This document shows, in pieces, positions 49,327-57,719 of a stretch of DNA of 64,000 nt. Both the position numbers and the translations under genes were made by a program. The notes below the pieces were generated by a model. It made no database searches and had not been told where the DNA came from. It saw only the letters and a program-made list of their open reading frames with translations. This DNA comes from Kitasatospora aureofaciens (GTDB lineage: Bacteria > Actinomycetota > Actinomycetes > Streptomycetales > Streptomycetaceae). Location of the stretch: assembly GCA_000720845.1 (NCBI GenBank), contig JODU01000015.1:248001-312000 (forward strand). The letters are read 5' to 3'. The number at the start of each line of letters is the position of its first letter. Position 1 is the stretch's first letter.

Positions 49327-49705
49327 GCTCGTTCCCCTTCCTGATACCAGCTCACCGTCACCGGCGACGGCCCGTGAGGGCACGCGCAATCCGGCAAGGA
49401 CGCGCGACACCGGCATCGAACACATTGCTTCCCAGTCATTATCCCGCATCCCACGACCCGATGACCAACATCGGTCGGCATCGCTTGGGCAACGCACACG
49501 AGCAAAACCACTCAATTCGGCGATGTGACTGCGATACTGCGCGCCCTCGCGCACTTCCGCCGAATGGATACGGACCGGATTTCTTTGACGGAGGTCACAC
49601 CTCGTGAGCGATCCGTTCCCGGTGATCTCCGTCATGCTGTCACCCGGACGCGTGCCACCGCATGCCGCCCATGCCACTGCATGACCCGACGCGGAGGGGA
49701 TTCCC
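49327..49705 (+). other. 379-bp intergenic region ahead of the crotonase gene
   Basis: Divergent promoter region for the DUF3117 gene (minus) and the enoyl-CoA hydratase (plus). It is less GC-rich than the genes around it. A 26-codon ORF (49604-49684) with a GGAGG SD lies inside, ending 21 bp before the crotonase ATG. I see no convincing promoter hexamers. Confidence 0.5.
49604..49684 (+). CDS. Possible 26-residue upstream ORF
   Basis: GTG at 49604 preceded by GGAGGTCACACCTC encodes VSDPFPVISVMLSPGRVPP and a few more residues, stopping at TGA 49682-49684, 21 bp before the crotonase ATG. The SD is good but there is no other support for expression. Confidence 0.25.
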   Translation: MSDPFPVISVMLSPGRVPPHAAHATA

Positions 49706-50509
49706 ATGGCCGACACCGTGCTCTACGAAGTGAGCGACGGGCTCGCGACGATCACGCTGAACCGCCCCGAGGCGATGAACGCGCTGAACATCGAGACCAA
49801 GGTCGCGCTCCGGGACGCGGTGCGCTCCGCGGCGGCGGACGACGCCGTACGGGCGGTACTGCTGACCGCGGCCGGGGAGCGGGCGTTCTGCGTCGGGCAG
49901 GACCTCAAGGAACATATCGGGCTGCTGGCCGCCGACCGGGAGACGGGGTCGGGCCGGACGATGAGCACGGTGCGCGAGCACTACAACCCGATCGTCCGGG
50001 CGCTCGCCGGCGCCGAGAAGCCGGTGGTCGCCGCCGTGAACGGCGTGGCGGCCGGGGCGGGCCTCGGTTTCGCGCTCGCGGCGGACTACCGGATCGTCGC
50101 GGACACGGCGGCGTTCAACACCTCCTTCGCCGGCGTGGCGCTCACCGCGGACTCCGGCGTCTCCTGGACGCTGCCGCGCGTCGTCGGCCCCGGCCGCGCC
50201 ACCGACCTGCTGCTCTTCCCGCGCAGCATCGGCGCGCAGGAGGCGTACGAGCTGGGCATCGCCACCCGGGTCGTCCCCGGCGCCGACCTGCGCGCGGAGG
50301 CCGAGAAGACGGCGCGGGCGCTGGCCGAGGGGCCGACGGTGGCGTACGCGGCGCTGAAGGAGGCCATGGCGTACGGGCTGACGCACTCGCTCTCCGAGAC
50401 GCTGGACAAGGAGGACGAGCTGCAGTCGCGGGCGGGTTCCTCCGAGGACCACGCGATCGCGGTGCGCGCGTTCGTCGAGAAGGAGAAGCCGAAGTACCTG
50501 GGCCGCTAG
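49706..50509 (+). CDS. Enoyl-CoA hydratase/isomerase (PaaG-like)
   Basis: A 267-residue crotonase. Signature stretches: ATITLNRPEAMNALN (residues 12-26), RAFCVGQDLKEH (about 56-66), VAAVNGVAAGAGLGFALAADYRI (oxyanion-hole helix, about 110-132) and ADSGVSWTLPRVVG (about 150). The Asp in the last motif, rather than two Glu, places it with the PaaG/1,2-epoxyphenylacetyl-CoA isomerase or enoyl-isomerase branch. ATG 49706 has GGAGGGG seven bases upstream. Its TAG overlaps that of the convergent tag gene by three bases (CTAG). Physiological substrate unknown. Confidence 0.88.
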   Translation: MADTVLYEVSDGLATITLNRPEAMNALNIETKVALRDAVRSAAADDAVRAVLLTAAGERAFCVGQDLKEHIGLLAADRETGSGRTMSTVREHYNPIVRALAGAEKPVVAAVNGVAAGAGLGFALAADYRIVADTAAFNTSFAGVALTADSGVSWTLPRVVGPGRATDLLLFPRSIGAQEAYELGIATRVVPGADLRAEAEKTARALAEGPTVAYAALKEAMAYGLTHSLSETLDKEDELQSRAGSSEDHAIAVRAFVEKEKPKYLGR

Positions 50510-51099
50510 GCCGCTCGGGTCCGGCGGGCCACGCAGGTCGCCAGGTGGTCGTCGACCAGCCCGCACGCCTGCATCAGCGCGTACGCCGTCGTCGGGCCGA
50601 CGAAGCGCAGGCCCCGTTTCTTCAGGGCCTTGGACAGCGCGGTGGACTCCGGTGTGACGGCCGGGACGTCGGTGAGGGTCTTCGGGGCCGGTCGTCCCGC
50701 CGGGTCCGGGGCGTGCGACCAGATCAGCTCGTCCAGGTCGCCGGGGGCCCACTCGGCCAGCACACGCGCGTTGGCCAGGGTCGCGTCGATCTTGGCGCGG
50801 TTGCGGATGATGCCGGCGTCGGCGAGGAGCCGCTCGCGGTCGGCCTCGGTGAAGGCCGCGACCTCGGCGATCTCGAAGCCGGCGAAGGCGCTGCGGAAGC
50901 CGGTGCGGCGGCGCAGGATGGTGATCCAGGACAGGCCGGACTGAAAGGCCTCCAGGCTGAGCCGCTCGTACAGGGCGTCGTCGCCGTGGACCGGGCGGCC
51001 CCACTCGTCGTCGTGGTACGTGACGTAGTCCGCGGTGGACAGCGCCCAGGGGCAGCGCAGCGCGCCGTCCGGGCCCGCGAGGGCCTCCCCGGCGCTCAC
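50506..51099 (-). CDS. tag: DNA-3-methyladenine glycosylase I
   Basis: A 197-residue Tag glycosylase that removes 3-methyladenine from DNA. Hallmarks: RCPWALSTADYVTYHDDEWGRPVHGDDALYERLSLEAFQSGLSW (zinc-site Cys and base pocket, about 15-60), ITILRRRTGFRSAFAGF, DAGIIRNRAKI and LKKRGLRFVGPTTAYALMQACGLVDDH, whose His completes the zinc site. The GTG start at 51099 overlaps the stop of the DivIVA-like gene (GTGA), so it is coupled to it. Mycobacterial tagA (Rv1210) has the same upstream partner. Confidence 0.9.
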   Translation of the reverse strand: MSAGEALAGPDGALRCPWALSTADYVTYHDDEWGRPVHGDDALYERLSLEAFQSGLSWITILRRRTGFRSAFAGFEIAEVAAFTEADRERLLADAGIIRNRAKIDATLANARVLAEWAPGDLDELIWSHAPDPAGRPAPKTLTDVPAVTPESTALSKALKKRGLRFVGPTTAYALMQACGLVDDHLATCVARRTRAA

Positions 51100-51455
51100 T
51101 GCTGCTCCTCCTGGGCCGGCTTGTCCATGACGACGTGGCGGTGGGCCGCCGCGGCCCGGGCGCCCGCCAGCGCGGACTCCAGGTCGGCGATCCGGGCGTC
51201 CCGCTCGGCCAGTTCGGCGCCGAGGCGGCCGAGGGCGTCGTCGACCTCCGCCATGCGGTAGCCGCGGACCACCAGCGGGAAGCGCAGCCGCTCCACGTCG
51301 CCGCGGTCCACCGGACGGTCCGGGGGCAGCGCGTCCTGCACCCGCTCGGGTGCGGCGTCGGGCAGCGGCCCGCTCTCGCCGCCGCCCACCACGGCGAGCG
51401 TCACCGCGGCCACGACGACGGCCAGCGCGATGACGAGGAACAGGAACATGACCAT
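51096..51455 (-). CDS. DivIVA-domain membrane-anchored protein
   Basis: A 119-residue protein with one N-terminal membrane anchor (VMFLFLVIALAVVVAAVTLAVVGG, residues 2-25), then a DivIVA-like segment LRFPLVVRGYRMAEVDDALGRLGAELAERDARIADLESAL that includes the RGY-(x)-EVD signature and a short coiled coil. Such proteins localise to curved membrane, poles or septa. The start is the ATG at 51455 because it lies directly before the membrane helix; another ATG five codons upstream is possible. It is translationally coupled to tag and is the counterpart of Rv1209. Confidence 0.8.
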   Translation of the reverse strand: MVMFLFLVIALAVVVAAVTLAVVGGGESGPLPDAAPERVQDALPPDRPVDRGDVERLRFPLVVRGYRMAEVDDALGRLGAELAERDARIADLESALAGARAAAAHRHVVMDKPAQEEQQ

Positions 51456-51629
51456 CGCTGGGGCCCCCATGGTCGGGTCGGAGTCCGGCAGGAGTCGGAG
51501 CCGGTCGAGTCGGAGTCGGTTGTGTCGGGTCCGATCGTGCCATGCGAGTCTGACAGCCGGGGCGGCGGTCGACGAAGGACCGCTCACCCGAGGTCGAGAG
51601 CGGCACGAGAGAACGGTGTGGTCGAGGAG

Positions 51630-52502
51630 ATGTCACAGGGGATGCTCAGGCTGGGCAGGCGTGAATTCGCGGCGCACGAGCCGGTGGTCATGGCGATCGT
51701 GAACCGGACCCCGGACTCCTTCTACGACCAGGGGGCGACCTTCCGCGACGAGCCCGCCCTCGCGCGCGTGGAGCAGGCCGTGGCCGAGGGCGCCGCGATC
51801 ATCGACGTCGGCGGGGTGAAGGCGGGCCCCGGGGACGAGGTGTCGGCCGCGGAGGAGGCGCGGCGGACGGTGGGGTTCGTCGCGGAGGTGCGGCGGCGGT
51901 TCCCGGACGTCGTGATCAGCGTGGACACCTGGCGGCACGAGGTCGGCGAGGCGGTGTGCGAGGCCGGGGCGGACCTGCTGAACGACGCGTGGGGCGGCGT
52001 CGACCCGAAGCTCGCGGAGGTCGCGGCCCGGTACGGGGTGGGGCTGGTGTGCACGCACGCGGGCGGCGCCGAGCCGCGCACACGGCCGCACCGGGTGACG
52101 TACGACGACGTCATGGCGGACATCCTGCGGGTGACGCTGGGGCTGGCCGAGCGGGCGGTGGGGCTGGGGGTGCCGCGGGAGTCGGTGCTGATCGACCCCG
52201 GGCACGACTTCGGGAAGAACACGCGGCACAGCCTGGAGGCGACGCGGCGGCTCGGGGAGATGGTGGACACGGGGTGGCCGGTGCTGGTGTCCCTGTCGAA
52301 CAAGGACTTCGTCGGGGAGACGCTGGACCGGCCCGTGAAGGAGCGGCTGATCGGCACGCTGGCGACGACCGCGGTCTCGGCGTGGCTGGGGGCCAGGGTG
52401 TACCGGGTGCACGAGGTGGCGGAGACCCGGCAGGTGCTGGACATGGTGGCGACGATCGCCGGGCACCGGGAGCCGTCGGTGGCCCGTCGGGGGCTGGCCT
52501 AG
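51630..52502 (+). CDS. FolP2-like dihydropteroate synthase paralogue
   Basis: A 290-residue TIM-barrel pterin-binding protein. MAIVNRTPDSFYDQGATF is the DHPS N-terminal signature, with IIDVGGVKAGPGDEV, VISVDTWRHEV, LLNDAWGG, CTHAGG, LIDPGHDFGKNT, SNKDFVGE and YRVHEVAE following in order. In canonical enzymes two C-terminal motifs are SRK and RVHD; here they read SNK and RVHE, so catalysis as a true folate enzyme is uncertain. It matches the mycobacterial folP2 position (Rv1207 beside the LOG, DivIVA-like and tagA genes). ATG 51630 is chosen; GTG at 51618 is an alternative. Confidence 0.82.
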   Translation: MSQGMLRLGRREFAAHEPVVMAIVNRTPDSFYDQGATFRDEPALARVEQAVAEGAAIIDVGGVKAGPGDEVSAAEEARRTVGFVAEVRRRFPDVVISVDTWRHEVGEAVCEAGADLLNDAWGGVDPKLAEVAARYGVGLVCTHAGGAEPRTRPHRVTYDDVMADILRVTLGLAERAVGLGVPRESVLIDPGHDFGKNTRHSLEATRRLGEMVDTGWPVLVSLSNKDFVGETLDRPVKERLIGTLATTAVSAWLGARVYRVHEVAETRQVLDMVATIAGHREPSVARRGLA

Positions 52503-52557
52503 GCCCGCCCCCGCACGTGGCCGGCCCAGGGCCTCGCCCCGCGCCTGTGGCCGGCCG

Positions 52558-53316
52558 CTACCGGCCCGCCTCCTTGGAGACCAGGGCCACGGCCTCGTCC
52601 ACGTCGTCCGTGACGTGGAAGAGCATGAGGTCCTTCTCCGCGGCCTTGCCCTGGGCCACCAGGGTGCCGCGGAGCCAGTCCACCAGGCCGCCCCAGTAGG
52701 CGGAGCCGAACAGGACGATGGGGAAGCGGGTCACCTTCTGGGTCTGCACCAGCGTGAGCGCCTCGAAGAGCTCGTCCAGGGTGCCCAGGCCGCCGGGCAG
52801 CACGACGAAGCCCTGCGCGTACTTCACGAACATCATCTTGCGGACGAAGAAGTAGCGGAAGTTCAGGCCGATGTCGACGTAGGGGTTGAGCCCCTGCTCG
52901 AAGGGCAGTTCGATGCCCAGGCCGACCGACGTGCCCTTCGCCTCCAGGGCGCCCTTGTTGGCCGCCTCCATGGCGCCGGGCCCGCCGCCGGTGATGACCG
53001 CGAAGCCCGCCTCCACCAGGCCGCGGCCCAGCCGCACGCCCGCGTCGTACTCCGGTGAGTCCACGGCCGTACGGGCGGAGCCGAAGACGCTGATGGCGGG
53101 CGGCAGTTCGGCCAGCGTGCCGAAGCCCTCGATGAACTCCGACTGGATGCGCAGGACGCGCCAGGGGTCGGTGTGCACCCAGTCGGTCGGAGCGCGCTCG
53201 TCCAGCAGCCGCTGGTCGGTGGTGCTCTCCTGTACCTGGCCCCGCCTTCGGAGGACAGGGCCCAGACGCTGTTCCTCCGGTGGCTGCTTCTTGCCCTCGG
53301 GGTTGCCGGTCGGCAT
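52558..53316 (-). CDS. LOG-family cytokinin-activating-type nucleoside 5'-monophosphate phosphoribohydrolase
   Basis: A 252-residue Rossmann-fold protein of the TIGR00730/LOG family. GFAVITGGGPGAMEAANKGA (about 105-125) and FVVLPGGLGTLDELFEALTL (about 180-200) contain the GGGxGxMxA and PGGxGTxxE substrate and catalytic signatures; ISVFGSAR lies near 70. Members hydrolyse nucleoside 5'-monophosphates to a base and ribose 5-phosphate. The ATG at 53314-53316 has an ideal SD (GGAGGGAG) and follows non-conserved codons in frame. Mycobacterial counterpart Rv1205. Its neighbour DapE is on the same strand, 108 bp upstream of the start. Confidence 0.9.
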   Translation of the reverse strand: MPTGNPEGKKQPPEEQRLGPVLRRRGQVQESTTDQRLLDERAPTDWVHTDPWRVLRIQSEFIEGFGTLAELPPAISVFGSARTAVDSPEYDAGVRLGRGLVEAGFAVITGGGPGAMEAANKGALEAKGTSVGLGIELPFEQGLNPYVDIGLNFRYFFVRKMMFVKYAQGFVVLPGGLGTLDELFEALTLVQTQKVTRFPIVLFGSAYWGGLVDWLRGTLVAQGKAAEKDLMLFHVTDDVDEAVALVSKEAGR

Positions 53317-53424
53317 GGGCGCTCCCTCCAGTCGCAGGTTCTTCCACCTCAGCGTAGATCTACGCGGGTTACGTACGAGGGACCTCAGCATGTCCGCCAC
53401 GCAGCGGCCCAAACCCGCGGTGGA

Positions 53425-54504
53425 TCAAGACGTCAGCCAGGAGCGCAGGCGCTCCTCGCCCGCGAGGATCTTCGCCACCTCGACCCGCTCGTCGCGCTTG
53501 TGCGCCAAGTGCGGGTTCCCGGGGCCGTAGTTGACCGCCGGGACGCCGAGCGCGGAGAACCGGGACACGTCCGTCCAGCCGTACTTCGGCTGCGGGGTGC
53601 CGCCCACCGCCTCGATGAAGGCCGCGGCGGCCGGGTGCGACAGGCCGGGCAGGGCCGCACCGCTGTGGTCGTCGACCACGAACTCCGTCACCCCGCAGTC
53701 CGCGAAGACCTCGCGCACATGGGCGAGGGCGTCCTCCGCGCTGCGGTCCGGGGCGTAGCGGAAGTTCACCGTGACCACGCACTCGTCGGGGATGACGTTG
53801 CCCGCGACCCCGCCGGTGATGCCGACCGCGTTCAGGCCCTCGCGGTACTCCAGGCCGTCGATGACCGGGTACCGGGGCTCGTACTCCGCGAGGCGGGCGA
53901 GGATCGGGGCGGCGGCGTGGATGGCGTTGGAGCCCATCCAGGAGCGCGCGGAGTGCGCCCGCTCCCCCGCCGTCTTCAGCAGCACCCGCAGCGTCCCCTG
54001 ACAGCCGCCCTCCACCTGGCCGTCGGACGGTTCGAGGAGCACCGCGAAGTCGCCCTCCAGCCACTCGGGGTGGGCCTCGGCGACGTGCTTCAGGCCGTTC
54101 AGCTCGGCGGCGACCTCCTCGTTGTCGTAGAAGACGAAGGTCAGGTCGCGGTTGGGGGCGGGGACGGTGGCCGCAATGCGCAGCTGGACGGCGACGCCCG
54201 CCTTCATGTCGCAGGTGCCGCAGCCCCACAGCACCCCGTCCTCGTCCAGCCGGGACGGGACGTTGCCGGCGATCGGCACGGTGTCGATGTGGCCGGCCAG
54301 GACGACGCGCTCGGCGCGGCCCAGGTCGGTGCGGGCGACGACGTTGTTGCCGTACCGCTCGACCGACAGGTGGGGCAGGGCCCGCAGGGCGCTCTCGATC
54401 GCGTCCGCCAGGGGCTTCTCGGTGCCGCTCTCGGACGGGAGGTCGACGAGCCGCGCGGTAAGCTCCGCGGCGTCCAGCGTGAGGTCAAGCGGGGTATCGG
54501 CCAT
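53425..54504 (-). CDS. dapE: Succinyl-diaminopimelate desuccinylase
   Basis: A 359-residue M20-family zinc hydrolase, the seventh enzyme of the succinylase lysine/DAP pathway: N-succinyl-LL-diaminopimelate to LL-DAP and succinate. Motifs in order: GHIDTVPI (His and Asp, about 70), GTCDMKAGVA (bridging Asp, about 100), DNEEVAAE (catalytic Glu, about 135) and an H near residue 330 in PAVNYGPGNPHLAHK. Sequence and length fit DapE rather than a peptidase. The ATG at 54502-54504 is chosen; no clear SD. DapC, another step of the same pathway, lies 2 kb away. Confidence 0.92.
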   Translation of the reverse strand: MADTPLDLTLDAAELTARLVDLPSESGTEKPLADAIESALRALPHLSVERYGNNVVARTDLGRAERVVLAGHIDTVPIAGNVPSRLDEDGVLWGCGTCDMKAGVAVQLRIAATVPAPNRDLTFVFYDNEEVAAELNGLKHVAEAHPEWLEGDFAVLLEPSDGQVEGGCQGTLRVLLKTAGERAHSARSWMGSNAIHAAAPILARLAEYEPRYPVIDGLEYREGLNAVGITGGVAGNVIPDECVVTVNFRYAPDRSAEDALAHVREVFADCGVTEFVVDDHSGAALPGLSHPAAAAFIEAVGGTPQPKYGWTDVSRFSALGVPAVNYGPGNPHLAHKRDERVEVAKILAGEERLRSWLTS

Positions 54505-54587
54505 GGCCCCGACCCTAGCGCCCTGCCCTTTCGGGCAGAGTGCGTACCCGGCGGACACCGGACCCTACCCTCCAGTACCTTGTACGC

Positions 54588-55556
54588 GTGCTCCAGCCGT
54601 CCCCACCCCGCAAACGCCGTGGCCGCCTCGCCCGTTCGGGCGCCGCCTCCCTGGCCCTGCTCGCGGTCGCCGGTTATCTGGCGGTGCAGTACGTCACCGG
54701 GGGCGCGGGCGCCCCCGGGTGCAGGGTCGCCGGCGGCGAGGGCGGCCGGAAGACCTACGAGTTCACGCCGGAGCAGGCGGTGAACGCGGCGACGATCACC
54801 GCCGTGGGGACCGCGCGCGAGCTGCCCGAGCGGGCCGTGACGATCGCGCTGGCGACCGCGCTGCAGGAATCGACGCTGCGCAACCTGGACCACGGCGACA
54901 AGGACTCACTCGGCCTGTTCCAGCAGCGGCCCTCGCAGGGCTGGGGCAAGCCCGAGGAGATCATGGACCCGGCGTACTCGGCGGGCCTGTTCTACGACCA
55001 CCTGGTCGAGATCCCCGGCTACCTGGACCTTCCGCTGACCGACGCCGCCCAGCGCGTGCAGCGCAGCGCCTTCCCGCACGCCTACGCCAAGCACGAGCCG
55101 GACGCCGAGCTGCTCGCCGCCGCGCTCACCGGCCGGTCCGCGGCGACGCTGACCTGTGACGGGCGACCCGGCACGACCCAGGAGAAGGGTCCGGACGCGG
55201 TGCGCGCGGCGCTGGTACGGGACTTCGGGGACGACGTGCTCCGGCCGGCCGGCGCGGAAGCGGGCGGCGACACCGCCTCCCCCCGGTCCGCGTCCGGCTC
55301 CGACGGGCGGACCGTGACGCTGCCGGTGACCGGCGGCACCGGTTCCGGCTCGGCCGAGGAGCGCGGGCGGCGCGGCTGGCAGCTGGCGCACTGGGCGGTC
55401 GCCAACGCCTCCTCGCTGCACATCCAGCGGGTCACCTACGCGGGCCGGGAATGGACCGCGGGCAACACGGACAGCAAGTGGAACCCCACGGGCACCGAAG
55501 GCGCCAAGGGCGCGGAGCGGGCGGCGGGGCCGGTGCGGATCACGTCCTCCCGGTAG
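54588..55556 (+). CDS. Lysozyme-like membrane-anchored protein (often mis-called heavy-metal transporter)
   Basis: A 322-residue protein with a basic N-terminus, one membrane anchor (GAASLALLAVAGYLAVQYVTGG, about 19-40) and an extracytoplasmic domain. The segment RAVTIALATALQESTLRNLDHGDKDSLGLFQQRPSQGWG (about 92-130), with Glu followed by SLGLFQQRPSQGWG, matches lysozyme-like peptidoglycan-lytic domains of Streptomyces and actinophage. A second part, AALVRDFGDDVL and LHIQRVTYAGREWTAG (about 270), looks like a small beta-rich cap domain. No transporter feature is visible, so a cell-wall role is inferred. The GTG at 54588 has no SD and may be leaderless. Confidence 0.75.
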   Translation: MLQPSPPRKRRGRLARSGAASLALLAVAGYLAVQYVTGGAGAPGCRVAGGEGGRKTYEFTPEQAVNAATITAVGTARELPERAVTIALATALQESTLRNLDHGDKDSLGLFQQRPSQGWGKPEEIMDPAYSAGLFYDHLVEIPGYLDLPLTDAAQRVQRSAFPHAYAKHEPDAELLAAALTGRSAATLTCDGRPGTTQEKGPDAVRAALVRDFGDDVLRPAGAEAGGDTASPRSASGSDGRTVTLPVTGGTGSGSAEERGRRGWQLAHWAVANASSLHIQRVTYAGREWTAGNTDSKWNPTGTEGAKGAERAAGPVRITSSR

Positions 55557-55893
55557 CGCGCCCGTACGAAGCTTCATCTCTGGGGGTGACCCGCGTCGGC
55601 GCGAAGGCGACGCGGAGCACGGGTTTTCGCACCGTCATCCCCGAATGCGCCGGAGCCCAGGAAAATCAAGGGCCGTAAGGATTCAGCAGACTTTCCGACC
55701 GGCGCCCTTTTGCCCGTTTTTCTGTGGACCTGATAATGCGACGCATTGCCAACTCTTTACGTTGGGCCGCCGCAACCTTCGTGGCCTTCGAGCGGTAGTC
55801 ACTGCGTCCGAGTCCGGTCGACCACTCTCCGGTGGTCCTCCGGGCCCGGTCGGATTTCCCATCGTTGTTGTCGACTTACGTCCAAGGAGCATC
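55557..55893 (+). other. 337-bp intergenic region, less GC-rich
   Basis: Contains a small inverted repeat CGCGTCG-N9-CGACGCG (55592-55614), a possible terminator for the preceding gene, then an AT-richer stretch around 55660-55770, the probable promoter of the secreted-protein gene at 55894. I see no gene or known RNA family in it. Confidence 0.4.
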
Positions 55894-56325
55894 ATGTCCC
55901 TCCCCCTGACCCGCCGGATCGCCCGTGCCGCGCTGCTCGTCGCTGCGGGAGCGGCTGCCGGGGTCGGTGCGGCCGGCTCCGCCAGCGCGGCTCCCGAACT
56001 GCCGGCCACCCCGAACCTCGGGGGACTGACCGCCCTGGACGGGGCGAACGTCGGCAACACCGCCGCCTCCGCCGCCCAGAACGTCACCGAGACCGCGGGC
56101 GACACCGGCGGCAAGGCCGTCAAGAAGGCCGTGCCGGCCGCCGGCAAGACCGGTGGATCGGTCGTCAAGAAGGCCACGCCGGCGGCGCAGAACGCGGCCG
56201 GGGACGCGGCGGGCTCCGCCGGGGACCTCGTGGGTGACACGGCTTCGACCGCCACGAAGGGTGGGCTGCCCACGGACGCGCTGGGCAAGGGCGGCCTGCC
56301 GGTGCAGGGGCTGCCGATCGGCTAG
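55894..56325 (+). CDS. Small secreted low-complexity protein
   Basis: A 143-residue exported protein. Signal peptide MSLPLTRRIARAALLVAAGA with predicted cleavage after GSASA (about residue 32). The mature part is Ala/Gly/Val/Thr/Lys-rich with repeats such as TGGKAVKKAVPAAGKTGGSVVKKATPAA, ending in GGLPVQGLPIG. It resembles small secreted proteins found in many Streptomyces, and has no enzymatic motif. ATG 55894 has CCAAGGAGC upstream. A strong terminator with a T-run follows. The role may be structural, for example in the aerial-hypha surface, but this is a guess. Confidence 0.65.
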   Translation: MSLPLTRRIARAALLVAAGAAAGVGAAGSASAAPELPATPNLGGLTALDGANVGNTAASAAQNVTETAGDTGGKAVKKAVPAAGKTGGSVVKKATPAAQNAAGDAAGSAGDLVGDTASTATKGGLPTDALGKGGLPVQGLPIG

Positions 56326-56338
56326 CGCCGGGCTGTAC

Positions 56339-56381
56339 GGCGCCGGGGCCCAGGTTTCCTTCCTGGGCCCCGGCGCCTTTT
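56339..56381 (+). terminator. Intrinsic terminator with T-run
   Basis: A perfect 16-bp stem (starting GGCGCCGGGGCCCAGG) around TTTCCTT, followed by TTTTGG. It is 14 bp after the secreted-protein stop and is the only hairpin noted here with a clear T tract. Confidence 0.88.
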
Positions 56382-56505
56382 GGTGTCTTACGTGGGTGCA
56401 GTGGGCGTGTCCTACCGGGTGCCCGGCGATTGGGGCCGTGCCCACCCGTTCCGCCCTGCGGAACGACTGCCCGCAGCGGGGGCGGAACGACTGCCCACAC
56501 CCAGG

Positions 56506-57603
56506 TCAGGGCTTCAGGCGGTCTGCTGCCGTCTGGACGCGTTCGTCCGTGGCCGTCAGGGCTACGCGGACGAAGTTCTCGCCCGCCGGGCCGTAGAAGT
56601 CGCCCGGGGCCACCAGGATGCCGCGTTCGGCCAGGTGGGCGACCGTCTGCCAGCAGGACTCGTGGCGGGTGGCCCAGAGGTAGAGGCTGGCCTCGCTGTG
56701 CTCGATGCGGAAGCCGTGGCCGAGCAGGGCCTCGCGCAGCACGGCGCGGCGGGCCGCGTAGCGCTCGCGCTGGACGCGGACGTGCTCGTCGTCGCCGAGG
56801 GCCGCCACCACGGCCGCCTGGGTCGGCGCCGAGGTCATCATGCCGCCGTGCTTGCGGATCTCCAGGAGCGGGCCCAGGACGGCCGGATCACCGGCCAGGA
56901 AGGCCGCGCGGTAGCCCGCGAGGTTGGACCGCTTGGAGAGCGAGTGGACGGCGACCAGGCCGTCGTAGGAGCCGCCGTTGACGTCCGGGTGCAGCACCGA
57001 GACCGGGTCGGCCTCCCAGCCCAGCTCCAGGTAGCACTCGTCGGAGACGACGAGGACGCCGTGCTCGCGGGCCCAGGACACGATCCGGGTGAGGTCGGCC
57101 TTGGACAGGACCCTGCCGGTCGGGTTGGACGGGGAGTTGAGCCACAGGAGCTTCAGGCCCGCCGGGTCCAGCTCGGTCGGATCGTCGTACGCCTCGTACT
57201 CGGCGCGGGCCAGGCGCGCGCCGACCTCGTACGTCGGGTAGGCCAGGCGCGGGAAGGCGACCTTGTCGCCGGGGCCGAGGCCCAGCTGGGTCGGGAGCCA
57301 GGCGACGAGTTCCTTGGAGCCCACGATGGGGAGCACGTGGCGGTGAGTGACGTCACGGGCGCCGAGGCGGCGCTCCACCCAGCCGGTGATCGCGTCCCGC
57401 AGCGCCGGGGTGCCCCAGACGGTCGGGTAGCCCGGGGAGTCCGCCGCGTCGACCAGGGCCTTCTGGATCAGCTCGGGGACCGGGTCGACCGGGGTACCGA
57501 CCGAGAGGTCGACGATGCCGCCGGGGTGGGCCGCGGCCGTCTTCTTGTACGGCTCCAGCTTGTCCCAGGGGAAGGTGGGAAGTCGGTCGGAGACTGCGGA
57601 CAC
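56506..57603 (-). CDS. dapC: N-succinyldiaminopimelate aminotransferase (DapC)
   Basis: A 365-residue PLP-dependent class I aminotransferase. Landmarks: YPTVWGTPALRDAI (about 58-71), SPSNPTGRVL (about 155), SDECYLELGW (about 190), and the PLP lysine in HSLSKRSNLAGYR (about 225). The actinobacterial family with this arrangement is DapC, which converts N-succinyl-2-amino-6-oxopimelate with glutamate into N-succinyl-LL-DAP. The GTG at 57603 has AAGGGAG about 11 bases upstream; the ORF extension to 57849 is not conserved. Gene order ferredoxin then dapC matches Rv1177-Rv1178. A long-loop hairpin lies between the two genes. Confidence 0.9.
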   Translation of the reverse strand: MSAVSDRLPTFPWDKLEPYKKTAAAHPGGIVDLSVGTPVDPVPELIQKALVDAADSPGYPTVWGTPALRDAITGWVERRLGARDVTHRHVLPIVGSKELVAWLPTQLGLGPGDKVAFPRLAYPTYEVGARLARAEYEAYDDPTELDPAGLKLLWLNSPSNPTGRVLSKADLTRIVSWAREHGVLVVSDECYLELGWEADPVSVLHPDVNGGSYDGLVAVHSLSKRSNLAGYRAAFLAGDPAVLGPLLEIRKHGGMMTSAPTQAAVVAALGDDEHVRVQRERYAARRAVLREALLGHGFRIEHSEASLYLWATRHESCWQTVAHLAERGILVAPGDFYGPAGENFVRVALTATDERVQTAADRLKP

Positions 57604-57645
57604 GGTGGGTGGCTCCCTTTCCTCGTCGGCGCCGGCACGGCAAAC

Positions 57646-57699
57646 GCCTCGGTCCCGTGCGGCGCCGATCGGGGTGATCAGGCCGTACGGGACCGAGGC
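57646..57699. terminator. Long-loop hairpin between ferredoxin and dapC genes
   Basis: GCCTCGGTCCCGT at 57646-57658 and its exact complement at 57687-57699 form a 13-bp stem around a 28-base loop. It may lower transcription from the ferredoxin gene into dapC or act in 3' processing. Confidence 0.55.
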
Positions 57700-57719
57700 G
57701 GCACGGGTGCGGGCCGCTC

